A stretch of DNA of 64,000 nt from Peptococcaceae bacterium UBA4068 (GCA_002382665.1 DFZA01000005.1:13077-77076), one strand, 5' to 3'; positions 26,901-35,093 are shown, numbered from the stretch's first letter. The notes: a model not told the origin generated them from the sequence alone. A program made the numbers and translations.

Positions 26901-29635
26901 GCGCTACATATACTGATTTAGCAGTTGATGATCCAAATGATGCAGCACAGCAATTAGCAGCAGTTCAAGCAGTAGTGGATTCTGTGAAAGGTGATACAAC
27001 AGCATTAGTAACCGCAGATGGAGCAAACTTCTCTGTAGCGATTAGTTTCAGCGGAGCCAATGATACTGTAATCATCACCACAGCAACATTTGTGTTAAAT
27101 GCTGTAACACCTGTAGGAGATTTACTTGCTGCGAAGGCAGGTTCCGACTTTACCGCTGTTCTTTATAAAAAAATAGACGGGAATATCTACTATAATCAAG
27201 CAAACTCTAATGGAGTATGGGGACTCGAAACCCTTATAGGAACAAGCACAGAAGGTAGTATGGCTGTTGATAGTACAGGTAAGGCTCATGTGGTTTATAC
27301 AACAGCAGGTAAAATTGGTTATAGAATGTATGATGGAAGTGATTGGACTGCAGAGGTTTTGATTGAGAGCAATAACGCTGGCGCCTGTTCAAAGCCTGAT
27401 ATCGCAGTTGATAGCAATGGAAAGGCACATATAACCTACACAGATACAAAAGGTAGCACAGGAGATCCGTATGACTCGGATGATATTATGTATGCTACAA
27501 ATAGTACGGGGGATTTTGTAAAGACCTTAATATACACAGGACGTAAGGAGTATATAGACAATTATGGTAGTTTTACAGGTCAATCAGCAGAATATTATAA
27601 AAAAGGGTCTATGATTGCAGTGGATAGCTCAAATAATTACTATATTTTATCTCATCATAACAGTTGGTCTCGATTTGATACTGATATTTATAATAGCTAT
27701 GATATAGTTATCTACTCTAACCTTGGAACGGGCAGTATTGTAATTTCTTCAACCGACAACTTCTACGATTTAACGTCAAATGGTTCTAAAGTAATTGCTT
27801 TATATAAACAAACAAGCTTCAAAACATCAGAGTTAACTGTCAGCGATACGACCATTAATTTCGCTAGCACAGTAAATATTACTGGAACAACTGTTAATAC
27901 TGTTGAAACAGATGGAACGGATCTTGTAGTAGGCGGTATATCCACCAATTTACAATCCCATTATAATGGTATATCAAAAATATACGATGGTATTGTTGTA
28001 AAAAGTGGATCTAAAGTATCCGTAGTAAATATGGGCGGAACATTTTATGAATTTTACTCTGATAATAGTGACAGCAATGTTAAAATTCAAGAAATATCAG
28101 CACCAGTATATGTAACGGCAACATCAAATGGAATTGCAACAGCAACGGGAACTACTACTATCTCTTTGGGTGAAGCCATCACAGGCTTAACAGCAGAAGA
28201 TATTGTTGTCAAAAAAGGCGTTGCAACATTAGTTAAAGACACAGATTATACACTATCTGCTGATCTAACAGGAACAACGTTTGACATTACATTCTTAGCT
28301 GCAGCAGCACTTGATAACACAAGTGAGATTACTGTAGTGATGACAAAAGAGGATTATGTAATTAATAATGGTGTGGCAATAGCAGTTGCTAATAATATTG
28401 CGCCACCTGCACCAGCCTTAATTAATGGGTTAACATTTTATGATGACCCTTCTAATGCAACTAATACAGCATTTTTATTAGGAGAACCAAGCGTAGAAGG
28501 CAACACATTTGTATATAAGATTTCAGAAGATGCAAATGCAGTCCCAACACCAAACATTGGTGATGACCTTAGTGCTTGGGAGGGAGTATGGAGTGGAGAC
28601 AGCATTACAGCAGTAAACGGTACACATATCGGTGTTGCTGAAGTAGATGGATCAATGTTAGCCGTTCGGTTTAGTGATGCAACAGCAGTAACCTTGGCAC
28701 CATTGACAGGTTCTCTATCAATAACAGCAGGAACACCTCCAACATTTGGTACAGAATTGACGGTAGATTCTGGAACTCTTTCTCCTAGTACAAACTTAAC
28801 TTACACATGGTATCGTTCAGTAGACAGCTCACCTGGAGATGATACTTTATTAGGAACTGGAACAACCTATACACCAGTGGAAGCTGATGTTGCTAATTAC
28901 CTAATTATTGTAGCAACATCAACTGATTCAACAGGAAGTAGAACTCTTGCAATGGGTGCATCAGTTGCTAAAGCAGCAGGTCCAGAAGCACCGATTGAAG
29001 CTATTACAGGAACATTTCCGGTGGCAGCAACTCAAATTGATCTTGCAGGCTTTGCTCCAAGTGCAACAGGACTTGAAGCTGCGGTAGCAATTAATGGTAC
29101 TGACTATGATGTATATGCTGATTTAACAGTTGATGGAAGTGGCAATGCTACAATATTAGGATTAACTGGTGTTACAACATCCACAACAGTAAGAATTAGA
29201 GTAAAAGAAACAGCAACAATATTAGCAGGGGCAGATAAAGAAATCACAGTAACGGCAGCGCTAACTTACACAATAAGTACAGGTAATCCTGGAATTCGAG
29301 CCACAGAAGATTTTGGGGCCCCCTTAGGAGTAGCTAGTACTTATAGCGCAACAGGTTATAGATCGTTATATACGATAACAAAGACGGGTACGGGAGATAT
29401 AACAAATCTAGATGCGGTTTTAAGTGGTAATAATCCAGCGGCCTTTATTGTATATACTGAAGATAACTGGGGAAATTATTGGACTTCAACCTTAAATGAT
29501 ACTACCCCTGGAACGTATTTGGGACTTAGCCCAGCTGAAAACCTAGTAGCGGGAACGTATACTGCGATTCTAACAATAACAGCAGATAATGGAGTAAGCT
29601 ACTCTTATAATCTTTGGTTTAAGGTTGTTAATTAG
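23996..29635 (+). CDS. Large SLH-anchored surface protein with 72-aa tandem repeats
   Basis: 1,879 aa from a GTG start with AGGAGGA 5 nt upstream and a signal peptide directly after (KKKVLAIVLSLAMIISMLP... AFA-SG). Order: three SLH domains (about 28-195), a Val/Thr-rich parallel beta-helix-like region (about 200-440), a Gly-rich hinge, two FIVAR-like helical units, four 72-residue repeats encoded by exact 216-bp DNA units (26003-26866), a beta-propeller-like part with AVDS-GKAHV signatures (about 1050-1360), then Ig-/X2-like beta domains to the end. Probably an adhesin or S-layer component. Its Thr/Ala-rich, AT-richer coding differs from core genes. Confidence 0.85.
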   Translation: MKKKVLAIVLSLAMIISMLPTAAFASGFGDMPNDWSTKALENAVNNGLLIGDNGKIMPNDNLTRAQMATVVNRVFGATEKASISSYTDVAANAWYYDEMAKAVQMKTFVGSGDKLNPDMNITREEAFLVLARAFKLSGAAASALDKFSDKALVSSWAKDGVASLVSAGYVLGSDGQLNPKQNITRAEFAQMMDNLLKNYIKTAGTYTTDFTGNVMVNVPDVTLKNIKITGDLIIGDGVGNGDVTLDGITVTGRTIIRGGGVNSIKIIGNSSLQSIIITRVDGEVRVYAEDGTQIGEVIVDGSDDVTIEGNFGTVTITAPDVTVTVTSATIVSVNLDGDNSQIIVGANSTINTVTAEAENATVTALAGSEIEDIVINSDGTTINGTGDVGTVEANADNITVTTPGTSVTAATGTTDVTAGTTPVLPGTTETVDSAIGGGGGGGGSSTVAVSTINNADVAISSGSVVFGYTFTATSGSVTYGQAKAAPYYLNVASSTVTLTDGTNSSIAYVEDLEIADNGTATYADFAAIQSKFLGLDFVPTEVLIHLVGASSVNSGADEWTKDVTISLDGEEIALLAVVAAEGSYAQANLNIAQSLVTSLPDGAIKTALQARIDAVQDIIDATEAVIVAENSPTQGNVDTAQGMVTSLPDGVAKTALQARIDVVQDIIDAETLAAAKETAHGALTTALGTYTESDYTAENWTVLTDFKTDGDAAIDAATDLAGVSSAQTTATEGMAGVETIAETLAAAKVTAHGALTTALATYTESDYTAPNWATLTGFKTDGDAAIDAATDLAGVSSAQTTATEGMAGVETIAETLAAAKVTAKGVLTTALADYTEADYTAENWTVLTDFKTDGDTAIDAATDLAGVSSAQTTAIEGMAGVETIAETLAAAKVTAKGALTTALGTYTESDYTAENWTVLTDFKTDGDTAIDAATDLAGVSSAQTTATEGMAGVETIAETLAAAKTAIEGATYTDLAVDDPNDAAQQLAAVQAVVDSVKGDTTALVTADGANFSVAISFSGANDTVIITTATFVLNAVTPVGDLLAAKAGSDFTAVLYKKIDGNIYYNQANSNGVWGLETLIGTSTEGSMAVDSTGKAHVVYTTAGKIGYRMYDGSDWTAEVLIESNNAGACSKPDIAVDSNGKAHITYTDTKGSTGDPYDSDDIMYATNSTGDFVKTLIYTGRKEYIDNYGSFTGQSAEYYKKGSMIAVDSSNNYYILSHHNSWSRFDTDIYNSYDIVIYSNLGTGSIVISSTDNFYDLTSNGSKVIALYKQTSFKTSELTVSDTTINFASTVNITGTTVNTVETDGTDLVVGGISTNLQSHYNGISKIYDGIVVKSGSKVSVVNMGGTFYEFYSDNSDSNVKIQEISAPVYVTATSNGIATATGTTTISLGEAITGLTAEDIVVKKGVATLVKDTDYTLSADLTGTTFDITFLAAAALDNTSEITVVMTKEDYVINNGVAIAVANNIAPPAPALINGLTFYDDPSNATNTAFLLGEPSVEGNTFVYKISEDANAVPTPNIGDDLSAWEGVWSGDSITAVNGTHIGVAEVDGSMLAVRFSDATAVTLAPLTGSLSITAGTPPTFGTELTVDSGTLSPSTNLTYTWYRSVDSSPGDDTLLGTGTTYTPVEADVANYLIIVATSTDSTGSRTLAMGASVAKAAGPEAPIEAITGTFPVAATQIDLAGFAPSATGLEAAVAINGTDYDVYADLTVDGSGNATILGLTGVTTSTTVRIRVKETATILAGADKEITVTAALTYTISTGNPGIRATEDFGAPLGVASTYSATGYRSLYTITKTGTGDITNLDAVLSGNNPAAFIVYTEDNWGNYWTSTLNDTTPGTYLGLSPAENLVAGTYTAILTITADNGVSYSYNLWFKVVN
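26003..26866 (+). repeat. Four tandem 216-bp repeats inside the large SLH gene
   Basis: Units start at 26003, 26219, 26435 and 26651, each exactly 216 bp (72 codons) and beginning GA[A/G]ACCTT[A/G]GC. They are nearly identical at DNA level, so copy number is probably variable by recombination. The protein unit is helical and FIVAR-like. Confidence 0.93.
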
Positions 29636-29683
29636 AATAAAGCTTAAAAGCCTAAGAATATAATTATTCTAATCAACAAAGTC

Positions 29684-29731
29684 AAGGCCCCGTAGGCAGA
29701 GTTGCATCATACTCACCTGCGGGGCCTTTTC
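29684..29731 (+). terminator. Intrinsic terminator of the large SLH gene
   Basis: GC-rich arms AAGGCCCCG.AGG and CCTGCGGGGCCTTTT around a ~20-nt loop, ending in TTTTCTTT. Confidence 0.85.
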
Positions 29732-29932
29732 TTTGGATATGTTTCCGAGGGTGCACGTCGGAGGTAACCGCGCGGACGGTTCTGTCGGTTAGAGGTAATT
29801 CATGCACCGGCTATTTTTCGTTGAACATACGTTGCCATAACGATATATCATTTTATATGCTATTAGTTAAATCATAAGTAAATAATAAATTATGTACCCG
29901 GAAGCAACGTTAATAATATCTTGATTGAGCTT

Positions 29933-30109
29933 TTAAATTTTTTTCATACATCTTTTTGTAATTTCACGGATGACTAGAGAAATTCCCAATATTATAACTG
30001 TTGAACCAAATAATGCGCCGTAAGTATAAGCAGAAAGTCCACCATGTAAAATTATTTGAATAAATATATTGGGTATTATTATTCAACATGCATAAACCGG
30101 CTTTTTCAT
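29933..30109 (-). pseudogene. Small membrane protein gene with an in-frame TGA
   Basis: A strong AAGGAGG ribosome site precedes an ATG at 30109-30107. The frame reads MKKPVYAC, then TGA, then a 49-residue hydrophobic continuation (IIIPNIFIQIILHGGLSAYT..., ending CMKKI) to TAA at 29935-29933. Both parts look like one small two-helix membrane protein, so the TGA (perhaps from TGG) looks like a nonsense mutation. The rest of the 29.7-30.3 kb gap shows nothing else. Confidence 0.5.
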
Positions 30110-30304
30110 TTTGTTTCCTCCTTATAAGTTAGATATCATTTTGGACTGATCGCATGTACGGTTTGAAGTGCAATTATGGTTCAATCTAAATGGTTCACGG
30201 TTTGGGGTTATATGATCATTTCCTTTTTTTAGTCTTTTGTATATATATTTATATATTAAAATGTTTTAGATTATTTTGCAACTTACACACACTTTTTTAA
30301 AGAC

Positions 30305-30375
30305 CTGTAAAGAAAAAAACCTTGACATCTGGCTAAAAGATTATTATAATAATGTCAAGGTTTTTTGCTTTATAG
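30305..30375 (+). promoter_or_regulatory. Perfect sigma-A promoter inside an inverted repeat (ylxM-ffh operon); element copy 2
   Basis: TTGACA (30322-30327), 17-nt spacer, TATAAT (30345-30350): a full consensus promoter. It lies within an inverted repeat whose arms (30305-30328 and 30352-30375) match those of the element at 18496-18562. The left arm includes the -35 box, and the right arm would be the first transcribed sequence. It should drive ylxM, ffh and the genes that follow. Confidence 0.85.
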
Positions 30376-30419
30376 ATAAAAACCCGATACTTGCCGTTTT
30401 GTTTCAAAGGCGGTGGAAT

Positions 30420-30791
30420 ATGGCAGAAAACAATAAAAATACACGCATAACTAAAGTCGGCGATATGGCTTTGCTGTTTGATTTTTACGGCGAATTGCTA
30501 ACAAAAAAGCAGCAAGAGGCTTTTAAATTGTTTTACGAAGACGATTTGTCTTTGGGTGAGATCGCCGAATCTTTCGCTACTACCCGCCAGGCGGTTCACG
30601 ATTTACTGCATCGTGGCGAAAGCCTGCTGCGCGGATATGAAGAGAAACTGGGCTTGGTTGGACGCTTTCAGCGACAGCAAGCGATCATCAGCGAATTGGA
30701 TCAGATGGCGCAGACATTGCACCAGGCGCCGAAGCAAATGGATTGGCAGCAGTTTGAGCAGTTGCTGCAGCAGTTAAGAGAGGGCGAATAA
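30420..30791 (+). CDS. ylxM: UPF0122 / YlxM helix-turn-helix protein
   Basis: 123 aa from ATG 30420 (longer upstream frames run through the promoter). A sigma-region-4-like helix-turn-helix spans about 25-75 (LTKKQQEAFKLFYEDDLSLG, then TTRQAVHDLLHRGE). YlxM is encoded before ffh in Firmicutes and has been linked to SRP function in streptococci. Its stop is immediately followed by the ffh ATG. Confidence 0.92.
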   Translation: MAENNKNTRITKVGDMALLFDFYGELLTKKQQEAFKLFYEDDLSLGEIAESFATTRQAVHDLLHRGESLLRGYEEKLGLVGRFQRQQAIISELDQMAQTLHQAPKQMDWQQFEQLLQQLREGE

Positions 30792-32132
30792 ATGGCAAAT
30801 AATCTTGCTGACAAATTGCAGAATATTTTTGCCAAGTTAAAAGGCAAAGGTCGCCTCAGCGAAGCCGATGTTACCGCGGCGCTGCGCGAAGTGCGCGTGG
30901 CGTTACTCGAGGCCGACGTCAGCTATAAAGTGGCCAAGGATTTTGTGGCCCGTATCAAGGAACGCGCGGTCGGCGAAGATGTGATGAAAAGCCTCACCCC
31001 CGGCCAGCAAGTTGTCAAGATCGTCAATGAAGAACTGATCGCTTTGATGGGGCCGGAGCAGGCCAAGCTCAAAGTTTCATCGAAACCGCCGACAGTGGTT
31101 TTGATGGTCGGTCTGCAAGGTTCCGGTAAAACCACCAGCAGCGCTAAAATTGCGCTCTACCTCAAAGGCCAGGGCAAAAGGCCGTTGCTGGCCGCTGCCG
31201 ACATATATAGACCGGCGGCGATCAAGCAGTTACAGGTGCTGGGCGAAAAGACAGGGATACCCGTATTCAGCCTTGGCGACCAGGTCAGCCCGGTGGAAAT
31301 ATCTAAGCAGGCTTTGGCGGAAGCGCAGTCCCACGGCAACGATTATCTGATTATCGATACAGCCGGACGTCTGCAGATCAACGAAGAATTGATGAATGAA
31401 CTTTCGGATATTCGCGCGGCGGTTAATCCGACGGAAATATTATTAGTCGTCGACGCTATGCTTGGCCAGGACGCGGTCAATGTGGCGGCGGCCTTCCATG
31501 AAAAGCTGACGGTCAGCGGCATCGTGCTGACCAAACTCGACGGCGACACCCGCGGCGGTGCGGCGCTCTCGGTCAAAGCCGTGACCGGCTGTCCGATCAA
31601 ATTTACAGGTATCGGCGAAAAGCTTGACGGCCTTGAGCCGTTTTATCCCGACCGCATGGCCTCCCGTATCCTCGGCATGGGCGATATGCTGACGCTGATC
31701 GAAAAAGCGCAGCAAAACCTCGACCAGGAGAAAATGGCGGAGCTGGAGAACCATCTGGCGCAAAACCGCTTTACATTTGACGACTTCCTCGAGCAGCTCG
31801 ACCAGATGAAAAAGATGGGCGATATGAAAGATATGCTGGCGATGGTGCCAGGGCTGGGCAAACAGCTGAAAAACGTCCAGGTCGATGATAAGCAGATAGT
31901 GACCGTCGAATCAATGATCCAGTCGATGACTAAAGCGGAACGCAACAACCCGGCGATCATCAACGCCTCACGCAAGCGGCGTATTGCCTTGGGCTGTGGC
32001 CGTCAGGTTCAGGACATCAACCGTCTGCTCAAACAATACGAACAGATGGTCAAGCTGGTCAAGCAGATGAACGCCATGCAGGGCGGCAAAGGTATGAAAG
32101 CGAAAAAAGGTGGTTTACGCTTACCTTTTTAA
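30792..32132 (+). CDS. ffh: Signal recognition particle protein Ffh
   Basis: 446 aa. N and G domains (about 1-295) with GLQGSGKTTSS, DTAGRLQINEE and TKLDGDTRGG, then the M domain (about 300-435) with methionine-rich helices (MKKMGDMKDMLAMVPG) that bind signal peptides and 4.5S RNA, and a basic GKGMKAKKGG tail. Works with FtsY at the membrane. Co-translated with ylxM. Confidence 0.98.
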   Translation: MANNLADKLQNIFAKLKGKGRLSEADVTAALREVRVALLEADVSYKVAKDFVARIKERAVGEDVMKSLTPGQQVVKIVNEELIALMGPEQAKLKVSSKPPTVVLMVGLQGSGKTTSSAKIALYLKGQGKRPLLAAADIYRPAAIKQLQVLGEKTGIPVFSLGDQVSPVEISKQALAEAQSHGNDYLIIDTAGRLQINEELMNELSDIRAAVNPTEILLVVDAMLGQDAVNVAAAFHEKLTVSGIVLTKLDGDTRGGAALSVKAVTGCPIKFTGIGEKLDGLEPFYPDRMASRILGMGDMLTLIEKAQQNLDQEKMAELENHLAQNRFTFDDFLEQLDQMKKMGDMKDMLAMVPGLGKQLKNVQVDDKQIVTVESMIQSMTKAERNNPAIINASRKRRIALGCGRQVQDINRLLKQYEQMVKLVKQMNAMQGGKGMKAKKGGLRLPF

Positions 32133-32186
32133 TAAATAGTTTTAAGTTGGTATAGATATTTGTAAATTTGATAGGAGGTGAATTTG

Positions 32187-32435
32187 ATGGCAACAAAAAT
32201 CAGATTGAAGAGAATGGGTGCTAAAAAAGCTCCTTTTTACAGGGTGGTAGTGACCGATGCCCGCAATCCGCGCGACGGTCGTTTCATCGAAGAAATCGGT
32301 TATTATGATCCTTGCAAAGAACCGGCAATTATCAACATTAACGAACAAAAAGCAGTTCAATGGCTGTCTACCGGCGCTGAACCTTCCGAAACAGTCAAGT
32401 CTTTGTTTAAGAAGGTCGGCATTAAAAAAGCTTAG
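32187..32435 (+). CDS. rpsP: 30S ribosomal protein S16
   Basis: 82 aa. The ATG at 32187 with AGGAGGTG 6 nt upstream is preferred over the in-frame GTG at 32178, which lies inside the ribosome site. Starts ATKIRLKRMGAKKAPFYRVV, a standard S16 N-terminus. Needed for 30S assembly. Follows ffh as usual in Firmicutes. Confidence 0.97.
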   Translation: MATKIRLKRMGAKKAPFYRVVVTDARNPRDGRFIEEIGYYDPCKEPAIININEQKAVQWLSTGAEPSETVKSLFKKVGIKKA

Positions 32436-32464
32436 CAGCAACGCCTTTGAAGGAGGAATCGCTT

Positions 32465-32692
32465 ATGAAAGAATTGATAGAACACATAGCGAAATCATTG
32501 GTTAGCAACCCTGATGCTGTGGTGGTTCAGCAAAGCGATAACGAAGACTGTATCGAACTGTCTTTGACAGTAGCGCCGGAGGATATGGGCAAGGTCATCG
32601 GCAAACAAGGACGGATTGCTAAGGCGATACGCGTCGTTTTAAAGGCTGCGGCTACCCGCAATGGCAAAAAGTGCAATCTCGATATCGAGTAA
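32465..32692 (+). CDS. khpA: KH-domain RNA-binding protein KhpA
   Basis: 75 aa from ATG 32465 with GGAGGAATC upstream. Single KH domain with the RNA-binding GKVIGKQGRIAKAIR loop (GxxG). KhpA, with KhpB, binds many transcripts and affects cell division in Gram-positive bacteria. Between rpsP and rimM, its conserved place. Confidence 0.94.
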   Translation: MKELIEHIAKSLVSNPDAVVVQQSDNEDCIELSLTVAPEDMGKVIGKQGRIAKAIRVVLKAAATRNGKKCNLDIE

Positions 32693-32698
32693 ATTATG

Positions 32699-32728
32699 CA
32701 AGGGCGGGGTTTAAAAACCCCGCCCTTG
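32699..32728. other. Perfect hairpin between khpA and rimM
   Basis: 13-bp perfect inverted repeat (CAAGGGCGGGGTT / AACCCCGCCCTTG) with a TAAA loop, starting 7 nt after khpA. The following GGAATTTTTC has a short T-run, so it may be a partial terminator/attenuator or an RNase processing stem that sets rimM-trmD levels. Confidence 0.75.
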
Positions 32729-32749
32729 TGGAATTTTTCGGGAGTAATT

Positions 32750-33250
32750 ATGGACAACAAAGATCAGGTTTTGGTGGGAATTATCGGCTCCGCCCACGGT
32801 GTGGACGGACGCGTCAAAGTCTTATGTCTCAGCGACAATCCGCAGAGGTTTGCCGCAAGCGCTGTGTTGACCACGAATAAGGGGCGGCAGCTGACCATTG
32901 AGAGCGTCAGTGCGCACAAAGGTATGCTGCTGGTCAAGTTTGCCGGCGTGGACGACAGAACAGCCGCCGAAAAGCTGCGCGATAGCGAATTGGTCGCCGA
33001 CCCGCAATCAGCGCCACCGCTGCCCGAGGGTGAATATTATCACTTCCAGCTCGAAGGGCTGGAGGTAATCGAAAATGGCGTTAAACTTGGCCGTCTCAAA
33101 GAGATACTGTCTTATTCGGCCAATGATATATATGTAGTAAGCAGGGAAGAAGGCAACGATTTGCTGATCCCTGCCTTGAAGAGTATTGTCAAAAGCATTG
33201 ATTTAACAAACGGAACTATAACAGTAGAACTGCCGGAGGGCTTGAAATAA
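32750..33250 (+). CDS. rimM: Ribosome maturation factor RimM
   Basis: 166 aa from ATG 32750 (GGGAG upstream); reading farther upstream would run through the hairpin. N-terminal barrel starts VLVGIIGSAHGVDGRVKV; the PRC-barrel C-terminal half has YHFQLEGLEV and LIPALKSIV. It assists 16S rRNA processing and 30S head assembly, binding S19. Its TAA overlaps the trmD ATG by one base. Confidence 0.96.
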   Translation: MDNKDQVLVGIIGSAHGVDGRVKVLCLSDNPQRFAASAVLTTNKGRQLTIESVSAHKGMLLVKFAGVDDRTAAEKLRDSELVADPQSAPPLPEGEYYHFQLEGLEVIENGVKLGRLKEILSYSANDIYVVSREEGNDLLIPALKSIVKSIDLTNGTITVELPEGLK

Positions 33251-34545
33251 TGCGTATCGACATACTGACGTTGTTCCCGGAAATGTTTGCACCTCTCAAT
33301 GCCAGCATCGTCAAACGGGCGCGCGACAAGGGCATAGTTGAACTGAATTTAATTAATATCCGCGATTTTGCCACCGACAAGCATCAGACAGCGGATGACC
33401 GCATCTACGGTGGCGGCGCCGGTATGGTGATGAAGCCGGAGCCGATTTTTGCCGCCTGCCGTAGCGTTATGACGGCGGACAAGCCGCGTATCATCATCAC
33501 CAGCCCGCAGGGGCGGCCATTCGATCAGCAACTGGCGCAGGAACTGGCAGGGGAAGAGCAGATTATCATCATCTGCGGCCATTACGAGGGCATCGACGAG
33601 CGGGTGGTGGAATATCTGACAACCGATATGATATCGCTCGGCGATTTTGTGCTTTGCGGCGGCGAGCTGGCGGCTATGGCGATCAGCGAGGCCGTAACAA
33701 GATTGCAACCGGGAGCCTTGGGTGACGATGCCTCCAGCGAGGAGGAAAGTTTTGCCGACGGCCTGCTCGAGTACCCGCAGTACACTCGTCCGCCGGAATT
33801 CGAAGGGCATCAGGTGCCGCAAGTACTGCAAAACGGTAATCATCAGCAGATCAGGCTCTGGCGGCGGCAGCAATCTCTGCAGCGCACCTGGTGTAACCGC
33901 CCCGACCTGCTGGTCAAAGCCACGCTAACAAAAGAAGACAAACTGTATCTGGAACGATTACAGCAGCTGCACAGCAAGCCATACCGCATTTTTGTCAGCT
34001 TGTTGCATTATCCTGTTTATAATAAAAAGCATCAGACAATCAACACTTCGCTGACCAATCTCGACCTGCATGATATTGCGCGCGCTGCGCAAACTTATAA
34101 TGTAGAAAAATATTTTATAGTGCAGCCGGTAGAGCAGCAGCGGCAATTGATGTCAACACTGCTTGATCATTGGGACGCCGGTTTCGGCGCGGTCTACAAT
34201 CCAGACCGCCACGCGGCGCTGGCGCATGTGCGGATACTGCCGTATCTCGAAGATGCGATCGCCGAAATAGAGCAGCTCTGCGGCCAAAAGCCGCGGCTGA
34301 TCGCCACCAGCGCGCTGGCCAAAGAGGATGACCAACTGACCGGATACCGGCAGATGCGCCAGATCATCGAGCAGCAGGGCGGCGCTTATCTACTGCTGTT
34401 GGGTACAGGCTGGGGACTGACCGAAGAGCTACGGACGGCGGCCGATTACCGGCTGCGTCCGGTCTACGGCGTTGGCGCCTATAACCATTTATCGGTGCGT
34501 TCGGCGGCTTCGATCATGCTTGACAGATTGTTTGGCGAACGTTAA
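33250..34545 (+). CDS. trmD: TrmD tRNA (guanine-37-N1)-methyltransferase fused to a second SPOUT-type RNA methyltransferase domain
   Basis: 431 aa, about 190 longer than ordinary TrmD. Residues 1-~240 are TrmD: GGGAGMVMKPEPI, ITSPQGRPF, the knot ICGHYEGIDERV and LGDFVLCGGELAAM. From ~243 to the end lies a separate domain (RIFVSLLHYPVYNKK..., LLLLGTGWGLTEE, GVGAYNHLSVRSAAS) of the SAM-dependent RNA methyltransferase family usually encoded as a free gene after trmD. The frame is continuous, with no stop or shift between them. m1G37 prevents +1 frameshifting; the second domain's target is unknown to me. Confidence 0.93.
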   Translation: MRIDILTLFPEMFAPLNASIVKRARDKGIVELNLINIRDFATDKHQTADDRIYGGGAGMVMKPEPIFAACRSVMTADKPRIIITSPQGRPFDQQLAQELAGEEQIIIICGHYEGIDERVVEYLTTDMISLGDFVLCGGELAAMAISEAVTRLQPGALGDDASSEEESFADGLLEYPQYTRPPEFEGHQVPQVLQNGNHQQIRLWRRQQSLQRTWCNRPDLLVKATLTKEDKLYLERLQQLHSKPYRIFVSLLHYPVYNKKHQTINTSLTNLDLHDIARAAQTYNVEKYFIVQPVEQQRQLMSTLLDHWDAGFGAVYNPDRHAALAHVRILPYLEDAIAEIEQLCGQKPRLIATSALAKEDDQLTGYRQMRQIIEQQGGAYLLLLGTGWGLTEELRTAADYRLRPVYGVGAYNHLSVRSAASIMLDRLFGER

Positions 34546-34552
34546 AAAAGAC

Positions 34553-34581
34553 TTGCATAGCTGGAAATTATATGCTATAAT
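34553..34581 (+). promoter_or_regulatory. Promoter of rplS
   Basis: TTGCAT (34553-34558), 17-nt spacer, TATAAT (34576-34581). Gives rplS its own transcript with a ~70-nt leader. Confidence 0.8.
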
Positions 34582-34587
34582 CAAACC

Positions 34588-34650
34588 CGTGTTTCATAGG
34601 AGCCGGTCCGCTGCCGTAGAGACGGGAATGAACGGTTGACGAAAAGGAGG
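34588..34650 (+). promoter_or_regulatory. Structured leader of rplS, possible L19 autoregulatory leader
   Basis: The 5' UTR contains complementary pieces CCCGT (34587-34591) and ACGGG (34621-34625) around GGAGCCGGTCCGCTGCCG, i.e. a short folded leader ahead of the GGAGG site. Many Firmicutes have an L19 leader here. I judge this by position and pairing only; a covariance search would decide. Confidence 0.4.
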
Positions 34651-34656
34651 AGAACC

Positions 34657-35004
34657 ATGTCCAATATTATAGACGCTATTGAGAGCGAACAGATGAGAAA
34701 AGACGTCCCGCAACTGCGCACCGGCGATACCGTACAGGTTCACGTTAAGGTCGTTGAAGGCGCCCGGGAAAGAATTCAGTTATTCGAAGGTATTGTCATC
34801 AGAGTCAAAGGCGGCGGCATCAATCAGATGTTTACCGTTCGCCGCGTGGCTTACGGCGTTGGCGTGGAAAGAACTTTCCCGCTGCATTCGCCGCGCATCG
34901 ATAAGATCGTGGTCGTGCGTCACGGTAAAGTCCGTCGCGCCAGACTCTATTATCTGCGTAATTTGACCGGTAAAGCTGCGAGAATTAAAGAAGCGCGCCG
35001 GTAA
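34657..35004 (+). CDS. rplS: 50S ribosomal protein L19
   Basis: 115 aa from ATG 34657 with AAGGAGGAG upstream. Contains QLRTGDTVQVHVKVVEGARE, LFEGIVI and the basic VVRHGKVRRARLYYLR end. Located at the subunit interface. A terminator follows at 35027. Confidence 0.97.
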   Translation: MSNIIDAIESEQMRKDVPQLRTGDTVQVHVKVVEGARERIQLFEGIVIRVKGGGINQMFTVRRVAYGVGVERTFPLHSPRIDKIVVVRHGKVRRARLYYLRNLTGKAARIKEARR

Positions 35005-35026
35005 AAAAAGTTTTTAAGGTTTATTC

Positions 35027-35062
35027 TAAAGACGGTGTTTATTTCGCCGTCTTTAATTTTTA
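35027..35062 (+). terminator. Intrinsic terminator after rplS
   Basis: 9-bp stem TAAAGACGG / CCGTCTTTA with an 11-nt loop, then ATTTTTAT. Confidence 0.88.
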
Positions 35063-35065
35063 TGT

Positions 35066-35093
35066 TTGCAATTATCATATATTGTGATACAAT
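35066..35093 (+). promoter_or_regulatory. Promoter of efp
   Basis: TTGCAA (35066-35071), 16-nt spacer, TACAAT (35088-35093), just after the rplS terminator. Confidence 0.65.
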
